From Maniola hyperantus (taxonomy: Eukaryota; Arthropoda; Insecta; Lepidoptera; Nymphalidae): a DNA stretch of 64,000 nt. The translations under genes and the position numbers were made by a program. The notes beneath the pieces were generated by a model. That model worked only from the letters and a program-made list of their open reading frames with translations, did not search any database and was not told where the DNA came from. Position 1 is the first letter of the stretch, and each line of letters begins with the position of its first letter. Of this stretch, positions 10,145 through 25,100 are shown one piece after another. The DNA is taken from NCBI RefSeq assembly GCF_902806685.2, contig NC_048542.1:2774533-2838532 (forward strand). Direction: 5' to 3'.

Positions 10145-13100
10145 GTGAGTGTCTTACTCGATACCTCGATAACCTCGATATTTTTTATATAAGTCCCGCA
10201 AATTGCTATTGCGCTGGAACCATGTCTCATTATCATCGAAATGACGTCATTTTGACGTGAGCCGAAATAAATATATACCATCAGCTTGAAACTTCAGTCT
10301 AGTGCTGACGTCACTAAAATGGCGGCCGCGCGCATTAGCAATTTGTGGGACTTATACCTGTGTCTCTAGATTCCATTCCACGTTTCAATGGCGAAGTAAA
10401 TTTTACCCGTTTGGTACAACTGAGTGCCATAAAAACAAGGTTTGAATAGATTTTTTTATACTCCAAGGAAATTCTTATACCTTGACTCCAAATTCTAAGC
10501 CAACAGATATTTAATTTCATTGAGAATCGTCATCATCATAATCATCAACATTAACCCATAGACGTCCGACATAGGTCTCTTGTAGGGACTTCCACACGCC
10601 ACGGTCTTGCGCCGCCTGAATCCAGCTGAAGAATGTTCTTCAGTAATTTATGAAAAGATGAACTGAAACTTTCATTGTCAAATGCCTAAACGCTTTCTCT
10701 TTTATATAATAATTAAAAAAAATAGAAAAAGAAAATTTTATAGAAAAATAGTTGGATACCTTGGTGTTGCTGGACTATATTTGAGTTGGTATTCAACCAT
10801 AATAATTATTAATTTCGATATTCAATTAGTTGTTTGTATGCTTAGAAGCAATGTTCGACCTTAACCTGCGTCCTGCGTTTTATCAGTTGTACAGACAGAC
10901 GTAAACAACATCAGCTATTGTTTGGTGTTTTGAAAGTGTATTGTGCGCCAAATAGGATATGATGACCCGGGGTTCAAATGCATTGACTTATAGGCATAAT
11001 GTAATCATACGTTAAGTGTCTATAATGTTGCGAATATATCATCTTAATATTTTTTTTTACTCGGATACAAGTTGTAGTAAAAAAAGTCCTGTCAACACCA
11101 TCCAACAAAATCCTACATTTTGTGATGTCAGGAGATATCAGACAATTTTATAATTGTTAATGGAAAGGAAATAATACATAATCTACTCGTAATGAATATT
11201 ATAATGATACCACCTTATACTTTATCACTTCAACAATTCCACTTTACACTAATTCAGTATTGAGCTTCACGTTTGATGTCCAAAAATCAACTGCCGGAGT
11301 GGGCCTCTTCAAGTACCCTTTCTTCGTAAACGTTTCTAATTGGTCGAGAGAGTCGCCCCGCTGCGGTCAGTTGTGACAAATCAAGTACTAATTTAACAAT
11401 AACTAATTATATTATTACATTATTCTTATTCATATGTTTCTATTTATATTCTTATTAGTATCCTTATTCATACTTATCATAGACATCTTAAACAACAGTT
11501 AAATACGAACAGTGATTCAGTCGTGTTGCTGACAATCCTCATTTCTATTCCAGGTATCGGCGGGCTATTCCTGCTGGTGGCGTTCGTGTGCGCGATGCAG
11601 CTGACGATATGCATCGTGTCGGAGTACAGAAGGCTGAAGGCGCCCACCTTCCTGCGCGCCTGTAAAGTCACCACGCAGAAGATGCTGTACCTCATCGCGT
11701 TCCTGGCCTCCCTCATCCGCGGTGCCTACTTCGTGTCACCGGTACGGAACTTACAATTATATGCTCAGAATAATCAACTCTTTTAACTTTGGGTAACTAA
11801 GCAATGTCCAACCCCTTATATCGTCCAACCATTTGAGTCTTTGGCGACCTGGAGCCCTTTTAACTTCCTGCGAGCCTGTAAAGTCACCACGCAGAAAATG
11901 CTGTAACTCATCGCGTTCCTGGCCTCCCTCATCTGCGGTGCCTACTTCGTGTCACCGATACGGATCTTAAAATTATATGCTCAGAACTAGCTTATGCTCG
12001 CAACTTCGTCCGCGTGGACTACAATTTCAACCCCCTATTTTACCCATAAGCTAGTTTTTGATATGGATATTATCAAAAAACTTTAAAATTTTCTGATACG
12101 AATCGGGTAAAATGCCCTTCCTGCGTTTGTTTCCTGCCACATTAACTTAAGTAAGCACCTTTAAAGCAAGAGGGAATAAGCATCTTCGAGGCAATATCTA
12201 AATATACAAAAAGAAAAGGCGACTGACTGACTGATCTATCAACGCACAACTCAAACTACCGGACGGATCGAGCTGAAATTAAGCATGCAGATAGCTATTA
12301 TGATGTAAGCATCCACAAACAAAGGATTTTTTAAAATTCAATCGCTAAGTGAAAATATAGGGGTTTGAAATTGACTCGATTATTTCTAATCCCCAAAATA
12401 AAAATGAATATACAACGTGGTGTACCTTCTCCACAGAATGCATTTCACGAGGGCTGGGCGACGAGTCTCCTGTCAGCGTACTACCCGCTCATGATGTCCG
12501 GCTCTTCGCTCATCGTGTGCTTCTGGGCAGAGGTGAGTTACTTCCTTTATGTTATTTCTTTGCGTCTTCATTGCTGAGAGTTGTGACCGCTTTCCATTAG
12601 TCATATTATGATGGTGTCGGGGACTTCGATGGCTCTCATGATTGGTTCAGTAAATAAAACTTTGTTGTAAGAATAATAGAACTTAATTAGAATTAAATTA
12701 ATATACAGATGTACAATAGGGTGTCACCACTGACTGAACTGAATTTAGACACTGACGCGTGCGAGCACATTTCTAATCGAATTGGCGGGGTTCACATAAT
12801 GTCTGCACACGGCACCTGGTGCACTGTGTGTGCACCAGGTGCCGTGTGCAGCACACACGCATTCTTCCTAGCGGCGCGAACAAATGGTTTTTTGGGATTT
12901 GTGGATTCCCAGATCCTTCCGCATAATTTTTAAGAAAACGAGATTTCGACTTGCAAGGCGGAAACAAGTAAATATTGTGACACAATCTCTAAACTAAACT
13001 AAAATGGTACGTAAATCTTTTACTATCCCTTTCATAATGCTGCTTGCAGAAAAGAATAGATTTAGACCCGTTAATTTAGTTTAGTTTAGAGATTGTGTAC

Positions 13101-16100
13101 AAGAGAAACGGCCCCATTATCGTACTTATACAGCATTCCAATAGGATTGATGCAAAAAGATAACAAATATGGCGGAAATATGGCGGTACTGATCACGTGA
13201 CTTCATTTTGACATGACCTCTAGTGATGGGCTATTGCGGAACCATATTGGGAATGGACGGTTGAACGAATTAACTCTGATGTAAATAATTATTAGTTTAC
13301 TGTTTACCCATATTTTAAAATTAAATAATTTATAATATTTTAAAAACCCTTGAAAAATGTCTAATAAAATAACATTTAATTTAATGTGCGACAAAGCAAG
13401 TATTTTTTGGTACCATTTTCGCAGTTGTCCTTTTATGTATATAGTGTGGAATCGACCCTTACTATAATTAAAATATAAAGAACAGTCATTGCATTTACTA
13501 ATTAGCCAGTCTCTACTCTCGACCCAAATGAATTTGGCAATTGACCAGTTTTTATGCAATGTCATGTAATGATTAGCGCTACAAAATGCAAAGCGTTCAA
13601 CACGTAAATAGAGTAATAAAGGTAGATACAGGAACGTTTGCTTTCTCATTCACATTAAAAAGAGAGCACAGATAAAGTTACTAATGTGATAAACAGAGAC
13701 GCAGCTAACCTATTTTTTGTCCCTTATCGTGTGACTGGTTTTTTCAAGAATACATACAAACAACTCACATACAACTTACAAGGCATGCAACTTTAGTTGC
13801 GAAACAAACTTTGAGAAATTCGTGGCGTAATTGTATTTCTCATGAGTTATTTACTTGTTTTCACATAAAAAACGTTTAATACAAATATTGTTGATCAGTT
13901 CATACAAATATTGACTACTTAACAATGGTAATAATTGTCGTGTTATTCATCGTTACGTCGTGCTATCGCTATGTCATACGCGGTTACACAGTACTTAAAT
14001 CTACCTATTATTCTATCTACGGTTCAACACGAGTATCTTTGTTATTGGGTTAGGAAACGGTTTTTACTTTTTATACTATCTGTATGGTTTTCAATTTTCA
14101 TCGTTACAACGCCATCTATCTGATACCTTGGAAGTTAATACGCGACACATTTTTAAGACACGTGCGTAGGATACATTTTATGTATTGATTAACCTCTTAA
14201 AAGTTTAGAGTCCATCCGCTAGATGTCGCTAGTATAATGAAGGCGTTCTTGACAATGAGTTTTAATAGGTATTTGAATTTTTGAAATGTATTTAAAATTA
14301 TTTAGAATGAGTTTTAACTTTTAAGATTGACGAGGTAACATACAAAAGCTACATAAAGCATTCGGACTTTTATTTATTTATTTTTCAATGACCAGTTAGC
14401 CCTTGATTGAAACCTTACAGTACGCGGCCGAAAGTGATGAACATCGGCCTTTAGAATGACATTTCATCTTTGTAGAGCGTTGTCTCTGTCACTCACACCC
14501 ATATGACGCTTTCTCGGTTTCAACGACCGAGACAAAGCTCTACAAATCTGCTGTCTCCTTGATGGAAGCGGGTCATTTTTTAATCACGCTTGATTTCGGT
14601 GAAAATCATCGTGCCTTTTTCATACAATGTTAGGTGAAAAGCAAATAGGTTACCCACGTGCGCCGGCAATTTCTATCGAGCGTACTGCGCCTACGCGCTC
14701 CGTCTTCGGCTTTTCGCTACCAATTGATCTCAGCTCAGCTACTCTCCCTGATACGGTGAGGGGTGGTGGGGTTGATTCCTGGGCAGGGGCAATTTGGGAA
14801 TTTATAATTTCCGAATTGTCTCTGGTCTATTCAAAATTCAAATGATTTATTCAAAATAAATTACTCATTTTGATAGTCAGATGTTGGGATTTGTGAGATA
14901 TAGTGGTGATAATTATTACGCAAACTTAAAACTAAAGCTACAAGGGTTCCAAACGCGCCCAGGTCTGAGAAGAGCCCACAACAAACTCAGCCGGGTATTC
15001 TTTTTATTATCACCACTTTACAAAATCACTTAAACTTATTAGAACTATCACGAAGCCGTTAAGCAACTCTTTCCCAAGCTTGCTTATCATTTAAATAATC
15101 CTGGCCTAATATTCTAGTGGGAGGCTAGTTACCACCCTACCGGTAAAGCCGTGCCGCCATGCAGAGGCGTCTCTAGCCCTTGTGGCGCCCGTGTGCAACC
15201 AGTACCCTGGCGCCCTCTAGTCTAGTAGGAGCAGGGTCCAAATGGAATACTAACAGTTATATTTTCAAACGGAAATTCGGATGCAAATTGTGCAATTTTA
15301 AATGATGATTTTAAGTGATGACGGCGTCGGCCATAACACGAGCGCAGGGTCTTTGAGAGCGCCGGCATCGACGCATCTTTGGAGATGTCGCATTAGAGGG
15401 CGCTCGGCGCCCCCTTAGACCCGGCGCCCGTGTGCGCCGCACACCCTGCACCATAGGTAAAGACGCCTCTGCCGCCATGCGATTTAGCGTTCCGGTACGA
15501 TGCCGCGTAGAAACTGACGAGCCAGGACCTCCCAGTTGTTAAACCACAGGGCGTACCACTGCGCCAGGGAGGTCGTCAAAATACAAAGAGTAGGTACAGT
15601 ACGCGGCAGAAAGTAATGTACATCAACCTTTAGAAGGAGATAGCGGATTTGTAGAGAACTGTCGCTCTCGTTGAAACGTACAAAACGTCATATAGGTAAG
15701 TGACAGAGACAACGCTCTACAAAACAGAAATGTCATTCTAAAGGCCAATGTACATTACTTTCTGCTGCGTACTGTATACCTACCTACACAGTGGTCGAGC
15801 GAGATGAGATATGCTTCCGAGAAATTGAATATTGTACATGAATCCGCGATTATTTCATATGACGGAACAAATAAAACAACCTCGCATTCCGACGGACCCG
15901 GTTTTATTAAACTTTTTTTAACTGGCTTTACGGCTCTGGGTTCTAGCTCTTTTGAACCTTTTGTACTAGCTGATGCCCGCGACTTCGTCCGCGTCGTTTA
16001 AGTTTTTAAAACTCGTACGAACTCTTTGATTTTTCGGGATAAAAAGTAGCCTATGTCACTCTCCGTCTTAAACTATACCCATGCAAACAATCACGTCGAT

Positions 16101-19067
16101 CCGTTGCTCCGTTGCATCGTGATTGAAGGACAAACCAACAAACCCACAAACAAACACACTTTCCATTAATAATATGGGTAGTGAGGTCTTGCATCTCGGA
16201 AATTGTATGAAAGGATACCTAAAGAGGTAGATACCTACCTTTCATCAGAATCGGCTACAACGGATGGGCCATGACAAGGTAACAGACAGACATGTTCGGA
16301 TTTATACTTGATATTAGTATGAATAGTATGTTTCAAAATAAACAATAAGCAAAACGTCTGGGGTTCAATGGCTGGATTTTTAAGTTTATGTTTTTGTTAG
16401 TATAGCTCAGTAAGATTTTGTTCTTTTTATAAGATTCGGTTTCAGCTCTAACTGAGCTCTAAGCTCTCTTGAATTCTGCTACCAACGCAACATTATAGAC
16501 TAGTGAATGGGTCATTGATTAAAAAAAACCGGCCAAGTGCGAGTCAGGCTCGCGCAATGAGGGTTCCGTACTACAGTCGTATTTTTTACATTTTGCACGA
16601 TAATGTGCAAAATGTCGAAAAAATACGACTGTAGCGCGAGCCTGACTCGCACTTGGCCGGTTTTTTTTAATCAAAAAAAATGATGCACAAAAATAAATAA
16701 AAATCTGTTTTAGAATGTACAGGTGATGACCTTTCATATGATACCCCACTTGATATAGTTATCTCACTTCGAAAATTGAAAATACTAATTTTTATTTCAT
16801 GACTACAATTTAATTTTTTTCTGTGTTGTAACCACAAATTCACGGTTTTCGGATTTATTCTTTTACTTGTGCTATAAGACCTACCTACCTACCAAATTTC
16901 ATGATTCTAGGTCAACGGGAAGTACCCTATAGGTTTTCTTGACATACACGACGGACTGACGGACAGACAGACTTCAAAGTAATCCTATAAGGGTTCCTTT
17001 TTTCCTTTTGAGGTACGGAACTCTAAAAAATTATACTCTGAAAAATCAAGATAAGTAATTTGTCAACAATGCTTTGCTAATCATGATAATTATAATTTGT
17101 AAATGTACTGCGCAGTATTATATTATATCGAATAAATAAATCTAATTCTAATAATAAAGAGTAATGCGCAGTGAACAATCGAAAGACAATAGTGCGCAGA
17201 CGTCAAACATAATTATGCTGTCCTTTGGCCTTAATACGACTAGAATTATTATCAAACCCACTTATGAGTATAAGTCCTGAAAATTGCTAATGCACGTGGC
17301 TGCCATTTCAACCCCTACGGGCTTACGGGGGTGAAAAAGAGGGTTGAAATTTGTGTAGTACACGCGGACGAAGTCGCGAGCATAAGCTAGTTATTATCAA
17401 ATGAGCTCGGTGGCTATTATTCAGTGTTGGACACCAAGGCTGAGATCTATAGAGCGCACTTTGAATTTGCTCAGACTTAAGACACTGTTAAAAGGAGACA
17501 GCGTTATACCACCGGCATAAATTTGTCTCGTTTCAACTGAAACTTAAGTCTTACGTTTTAGTCCCCCCCCCACCCCCCGCGCTGGAACCATGTCTCATTA
17601 ACATCGAAATGACGTAAGCCGAAATAAAAATATAGATACCATCAGCTCGAAACTTCAGTCTAGTGCTGACATTACTAAAATGGCGGCAACGCGCATTAGC
17701 AATTTGCGAGGCAATTTATATAACAATAACGCTAGCGTTCTGGTTACACCCTGTATGTGCGAACCCAGCTTTAAGATTATAAAGTTATCCTTCTGTATTT
17801 ATTTATAATCTCTATTTTGGGTCAACTATATGCTGAGCTAGATCGGCATGTCGTAGATTAATTGCTTACTATAAAATCAGTTACATATAAAGATGGGCGT
17901 TATTGGCTATTTCTGGCAACGGTTAATCAACAGTTATTTAGTTGCAATACCAATATTGATAACCGTTGCCGAATATCGGTATTAGAGTTGTGTTTCAACT
18001 AATTTAATATGCGCAACGCGCAGCGGTTTCCGTAGTAGTAACTAAGCTAGCTGCCGTATCAATACCGTCTGTATAGCTAGCGCGCGCATATTCACTAAAA
18101 TAAAACCAATTTTACTTTCATGAATATCGTGAAGTAATCACAACCTTAAGTTCATAGCAGCAAAGTTTAATTATAATGATCATTGACATAGGTCAAACTA
18201 TAGTGGACGCCTGCACGAATAGTTTGACACAATCCAGTTAACCAAAAACATTTCACGAAGATTGATAAACCAAAGAGGACCTTATCTCTATTAATCTAAG
18301 GCTAACTGTATTAAAATTGATAGATCAAAGTGTAATGGACAAGTACTTGTACAGTTAAGCCTTAGCTTAATAGAGATAAGGTCGGCTTTGGTTTATCAAG
18401 TTCTTAGTTACTAAGCCGGTAGCCAATAACCGCTCCTTCTCAGCTTTCAGTGAAAAAAAGAAAGAGAAGGCATAATTATTGCGTTTCTAGTTACCAAAAA
18501 ACCAAACAATGCATTGTCAGTTGCCAGTTGGCAGCGTTGCGTTGTCAGGTGGTTCGTCATAGATGTTAGCTGATAACCGTTGTTAGCTACGACAATAACG
18601 CTATGGTACGCTATAGGCACGGCAGCGGTTTTCAGTTAAGTTAAGCTATAGCGGACACATGTCTAGTTACATAACATTGCTTATAATATGTCCCTATATG
18701 TTTAAGGTAAAAACTACTACATTTAGACTACAGTTTAGTAGCTTATGTATATGTTGGTACTGATTCTGATGGCTATTAAATTTTAGAGTATTCACATATT
18801 TTTATATGGTAAATACGTAATATTATAAATGAGAAAGTGTGTCTGTCTGCCTTTCTGTCTGTCTGTCTGTCTGTCCGCGTGGAATTAGGTTTTTAAAAAT
18901 CCCGTGGGAACTCTTTGATTTACCGGGATAAAAAGTAGCCTATGTCACTCTCCAGGTCTTTATCTATAACCGTTGCACCGTTGCAACGTGATTGAAGGAG
19001 AAACCAATAAACCAACAAACAAACACACTTTTTAACATTTATAATAAGGGTACTGATCATGATTGTG

Positions 19068-19107
<40 letters not shown>

Positions 19108-19116
19108 CACAATATA

Positions 19117-19156
<40 letters not shown>

Positions 19157-22100
19157 TATATTTGACAAGACCGAATCCAAATATAGCAATAAAAAATATA
19201 TATCACGTATATTTTTTATGTGATAAGTATTGTATGTTTATATTCTCTGCTCAGTGATTGTATGGGTATAAAACCCTTTTTTTGCTTAAAGTTTATTTTC
19301 ATACATTTTTGACGGCCCCAAAAATAAAAAAGTTTCAAAACAGCAAAATCATCAAAATAAGAAAAATCATTCTAATTATAATATTTTGTGAGGTAGTTTT
19401 TCCCGTTTAAATTTTCCATTGAGTTTTGCAGCAAATCGAATATTAAAAATCTGTAAACATTGATTCCGGCTATATATTCAGAGCACGTTTTCATAAACGT
19501 ACGCCCCACTTTTTCGTTTTAAATCCTACAAGTATTATCGTAGCCAACTATAATTATTTAATATCTTTAGTCCGTTTTAAAAACGTGATATTTGAAAAAA
19601 AATACAAAACATTTATTTCTATTATCTTTTATATATATTCAAGTAAAAGAAAAATCCGAAAACCGTGAATTTGTGTTTGTGTCACAAAAAGAAATTAAAA
19701 TGTGTTCTCGAAAATATTAGTTTACTAAATCACATAAATCATGATGATGATATCTTGTACGATGGTACGGAACCCTTCGTGTGCAAGTCCGACTCGCAAT
19801 TGACCAGTTTTTAATCATAATATTACGACGTGACAATAATATTTAATCCCATTGTTATAAACTCTCACTGTGCACCTCACTAGGGGGCGCTACACATGAA
19901 TACGGTATTTGACAACTAGTCGCGAGCATAAGCTAGTATATATAGAAGGAAAAGCTGACTGACTGATTTATCAACGTACAGCTCAAACTACTGGACGGAT
20001 CGGGCTGAAATTTGGCATACAGATAGCTATTATACCGTAGACGTCCACTAAGAAAGGATTTTTGAAAATTCAACACCTAAAGGGGGTAAAATCTTCTTCC
20101 TCACCTTATCCCACGTTACGTGGGGTTGGCACCTAAGGGGGTAAAATACGGGTTTGAAATTGGTGTTATCCACGCGGACGAAGTCGCGGGCATAAGCTAA
20201 GTCAGTAGGGTCAGTACCCTTATTATAAATGCGAAGTGTGTTTGTTTGTTAATTTGTCCTTCAATCACGTCGCAGCGAATCGACGTGATTTTTTGCATAA
20301 AAGGTCTGGAGGGGTACTGGACATAGGCTACTTTTTATCCCGGAAAATCAGAGTTCCCACGAGAATTTTAAAAATCTAAATCCGCGTGAACAAAGTCGCG
20401 GGCATCAGCTAGTCTCTATATATATAAAAATGAATCGCTGAATGTGTTGCTGATCGCAAATCTCGAGAACAGCTGAACCGATTTCGCTAATTCTTTTTTC
20501 ATAATATTCCCTGAAGTACGAGAATGGCTGTTACGGAGAGAAAATATTAAAAAAAATCCTGAAAAAGAATCGACTGTTAGGCGTACCATAGTTCGCCGGG
20601 GCAGCTAGTTACTTACACATATAATTATATATTAAAAAAAAAAAAGAATATTAGCCATGTTAAATGACTAATATTCCCCTTTTCTCTCCAACTAAGCGAC
20701 AGGCTTGTGCTAGGAGTAGGTACGACAATAGTGCAACGGGCGGGGTTTGAACCGTCGATCTTTCGGTTTTCAGTCCACTCCTTTACCCGTTGAGCTATTG
20801 AGGCTCTAACTCAAACACTCGGAACAACCCTGTCGTATACAGTTCGCCGTATGGGCAGTTCACACGCTCGCCAAATCATAACCATAGTTCGCGTCGAAAC
20901 GCGTCCCGCGCGAACGTGTATCGCCAAAATTATATAATTTGAATATCAAATTAAAACGAATTTCGCGATCGATTTTTTTTAAATACTAGCTGCCCTGGCA
21001 AACTTCGTTCCGCCTAACAGTCGATTCAATTTTTTTTTAAGAAAGAAAAAAGAATTAGCGGAATCGGTTCAGCTGTTCTCGAGATTTGCGATGAGCAACA
21101 CATTTAGTGATTCATTTTTATATTATAGAAATAAAGAAATAACGATGGAAAAAATATTTGATGAGCCGTGTTATAAAATTGACTTTTTGGGTTAAGTTTG
21201 TGCGTGAATTTTTGTGCGTATTTCTTTAGATCGATATGATAATATAGATTTTTCGATCCGAATGATATGGAATTCTAGACTGGCTTTTTAAAGGTAAATT
21301 ATATTAGAATAAGATATTTTATTATTTTTATTAGGTTTTATTATAAGGCTTTATTTAATGACTCGTGTCTGAAATTGATCTTTGTGTTGATTTTTTTTTG
21401 TGCGTGTATATCCGTGCGTATTTTTTAGATCTATATAATAATTTTTAAGAACCTTATATGGAATTTTAGACAGGCTTTTTAAAGGACCCCCGCTTAAAAA
21501 ACTCTGGATAAAATGACGAGGCCTACATACATTAATCTATCGAATTTCGGCATATTGCGCTTTTGGTCTTTAAGTCCTGACGAGACCAAAGGGCCAAGGG
21601 CATGCTAGCACCATTTCCGTCATATTTGAAACGTATTTGGCCTTATAGACACTTTAAACGAGTTCGTTATGTAGGTAGCAAAACAAAAACAATTTTATTT
21701 ATAATAAAAAACCGGTCAAGTGTGAGTCGATCTCGCACACAAAGGGTTTCGTGCCATCGTACAAGAAATAACACTTTTTTTTTTTGTGATGTAACTACTA
21801 ATTCACAGTTTTCGGATTTGTTTAGTTGTGCTATAAGACATTACTATCTGCCAAATTTCATGAATTTAGGTCAACGTACCTACCCTGTAGGTTTTGATTT
21901 CCTCGAATTGACAGACACGAGTGACAGACAGACAGACAACGAAGTGATCTTATAAGGGTTCCTTTTGAGGCACGGAACCCTAAAAATTCTTTAGTCAGTA
22001 CCGGCACTGCATTACGCGATCTGTGACGGATCGGTGTTGGATATAAAAGCCGTTATGTGCAAAAAATATTTTTTGAGTTATCAGCGAAAACGTAGTTTCA

Positions 22101-25100
22101 AAAACGAAATGTTTGGTTTTTAGTTACTTTTTAATTTGTTCCTACGAAACATTATTTTTTAGAAACGTTCGTTTTTGAAAATTTGCACGTTTTTTGGCGA
22201 AAACTCAAAAACATTTTTGCACTTAACGATTTTCTATTAATAATACTAGGTACAGGCGCTGTGATTTTTTTTAAGTTTGTGGCTAAACGCTTATAAACGT
22301 TAATTAAAAATTTCAGGAATTTATTACCTACGTTTGTTTTTGATTGATTCTCGTAAAACTGTTTAATTGAATTTCTTATCAGATGGTTGTCCGTCAGTAC
22401 CTAGTTGCTAGTTAAATGCTTGTTTTCCAGTTTCAAACAACAACAATTATTGCGTAAATTCGCCCAGAAATCACAGAACAATCGCTGTAAATCGGTATAA
22501 ACCAAAAAAAAAATTAAGTTTTCAATTCAGATTTTTTTAAAGTCGATAATTATCTGGAAAAATACTGAGACCTGATGAGAAGGTATGTACTCACCCATTT
22601 TTTATTGTTAGATGCATTTAGGTAGTGTACCTAAAATGATTGTTCGAACTCAATTCATTAAATTAAGCATTAAAGGATCTTTGAAAACCTTAAAGGTGTA
22701 TGCCCGAGTAACGATGCAAGATGAGACAATTAGGAAAAGATCTGCCGAACCTCATGTAAAGCCCGCTGTTCACTCGTCCGCCATTAGTGGCATGAAAGTC
22801 CGTAAACCAACGACCTCTATAAACTAAGCACTATATATGAGACATTCCCAGGGTTGAGCCAAGAACCGAGATGGGTCAGGGTTAAGGAGTTGGGGCTTGG
22901 AGTTAAATCATGAAGTCCTTGCTTGGTACCTACAACATTAATTCACCATCAACAGTTCTTAAACATCAGTGCTAAACATGCAGAAAAAAGCAGCCACCAG
23001 GCAAGCAATACACACCACCACCACGCAGCACCACACAAATCCCAGAACACACTCGACGCACGTTTCGCCCCGACACCTGTTTAGCAGTGGGAGGGTGGGC
23101 GGTGCATTTCGCATGCTGCATGTTGCACCATACAGATTCGAATTGTTTAAGCGGATTGCTGCAAATTAAGCTTTTGGTTCATTGTATATCATGGACTTCC
23201 GCAAAGTAACGCCTGCTTCTACCTATACAACATTTAGTCAAGGTCCGATTTTTGGCGCTTGCATAGTATAATTTTTTTTAAACAAGCATGGTCCGATTTT
23301 TAGGGTTTGCTCCCAATGTCCGATCAGCTAAAATCTGCAGGCAATTTAATGTAAATCTGCCCGATTTGACAGATTGTTCAAGGTGCCGCCGCCCGGCCGG
23401 TCCAAATAGAGACATACCTTTTGACATAATGATTAAGGCCAACTTATGTTAATGTTTAAGGTTATGTAGTTTTATAATCTAGTTTCGCATTGTTTTTGTT
23501 AAATGATGCTAAATGGGTGTCTATGTTTAATAACATACCTAAGTTTGTCGAAAGGTTAACCGGATAACCGTTTATTACCTTGTATGAGGCTCCCACGCTG
23601 AGTGATAATATTTGGACACTTTTTTAAAGGACTTTCATAAAGGAGGTTCTCAATTCGGTCGTTTTTTTTTTAATGTATGTACATCGATTTTTTCGAGGTT
23701 TCTGGATCCAACTCCTTAATCCTGATGTTGCAGGGTTACTGCCCGCCTAACTTGTATTAGTATTATAGGTACTGTTGAAACTTAGTAAATAGATGTATTC
23801 TGTGAACCGCATTAAGATTTTCAAACAAAAATAGAAAAAAACAATAAATTTTGGGGGTTCTCCCCATACTTAGAACTGAAACTCAAATTTTTTTTTCATC
23901 AAATCCATACGTGTGGGGTATCTATGGATCGGTCTTCAAAAATGATACCTATTGAAGTTTCTTATATCATTTTTTCTAAACTGAATAGTTTGCGCGAGAG
24001 GCACTTCCAAAGTGGTAAAATGTGTCTGAGCCCCCCTCACTTACAAAGATATTTATATTAATTTTAAGAATACATTTGGGTGTATTTAAATATGACGTCA
24101 TATTCCCTTTAAATATATTATTCAAAAAAAATCCGTCAGCGCACGCGGATGGAAGATATAATTTGTTATTTGCTACATGTTAAAGAGACGACCTTAATTT
24201 ATATGCACGTTAATTTTAAAACATAGGTTAAGTAGGTAGTCAGATTAATTTAAAAGACACGGTGCATCGTAGGTCGTGGTTTCGGTTAAAGTAACTACGG
24301 CCCTGATAATAGTCTATTGTGAAGGTTAACTCAAAGTATTTATACTTACCTTTATTGGATTCATTTACATTTTTCGGAAGGCAAAGAATAGATACGTTCG
24401 AAATGTGGTGCTGGAGGCGGATGCTACGGATTTCGTGGACTGCCAAGCGCACAAACGTGTCTATCTTTTCGCAACTCGGAATCACTGCTCGACTCTCCCC
24501 CATAATATGTTACCAACGATTGCTCTCATATTTTGGCCACATCATACGGCGGGGGGACGACAGCTTAGAAAAGCTCATAGTGACGGGCAACACTGAGGGC
24601 AAAATACCTAGACGCCGCTCACCAACTAGGCGGTCCGACCAGCTAAAGGAGTCCAGCAGGTGTGGATTTTATCACATTGTGAAAATGACCACCGACAGAA
24701 GCCGATGGAAACAGATAATCTATTCGAGGGCAGTTTGCCAGGACCACGATCTTCAGCAATGAAGGAACGACCGGAGAGAGAGAGATCGGATTCATACGTT
24801 TAACTTTGTGATAGATCAGTGTGAAACCAAGAGATAGATGTCTAATGCATTAAATACACTAGGCTGGGGCGGGGCCAGGACTGTAACACAATACGGTATT
24901 CGACAACTAGTCAATTCAGTAACTTTTTATAAAACGTCAAAACGCGCACCTAGTATGCGATATTCAGCGGAACATTTCGCACCAAGTATGCGAAATGTTC
25001 CGCTACAGTGCTGCTGTGACATTGCTGCATAGCTCGGAATGTAATCTCATATTATAAGCTTATAGAGATTGTATGGGGACCAGTAGTGCCGCGACAGCAC

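Noticed and set aside
13203..13649. 148-residue minus-strand ORF
   Set aside because: The composition is that of AT-rich non-coding DNA (Ile, Lys, Asn, Tyr), with no motif; chance is likely.
24319..24762. Host gene exon
   Set aside because: The motifs are those of a LINE reverse-transcriptase C-terminus, and the frame is 5'-truncated without splice sites.
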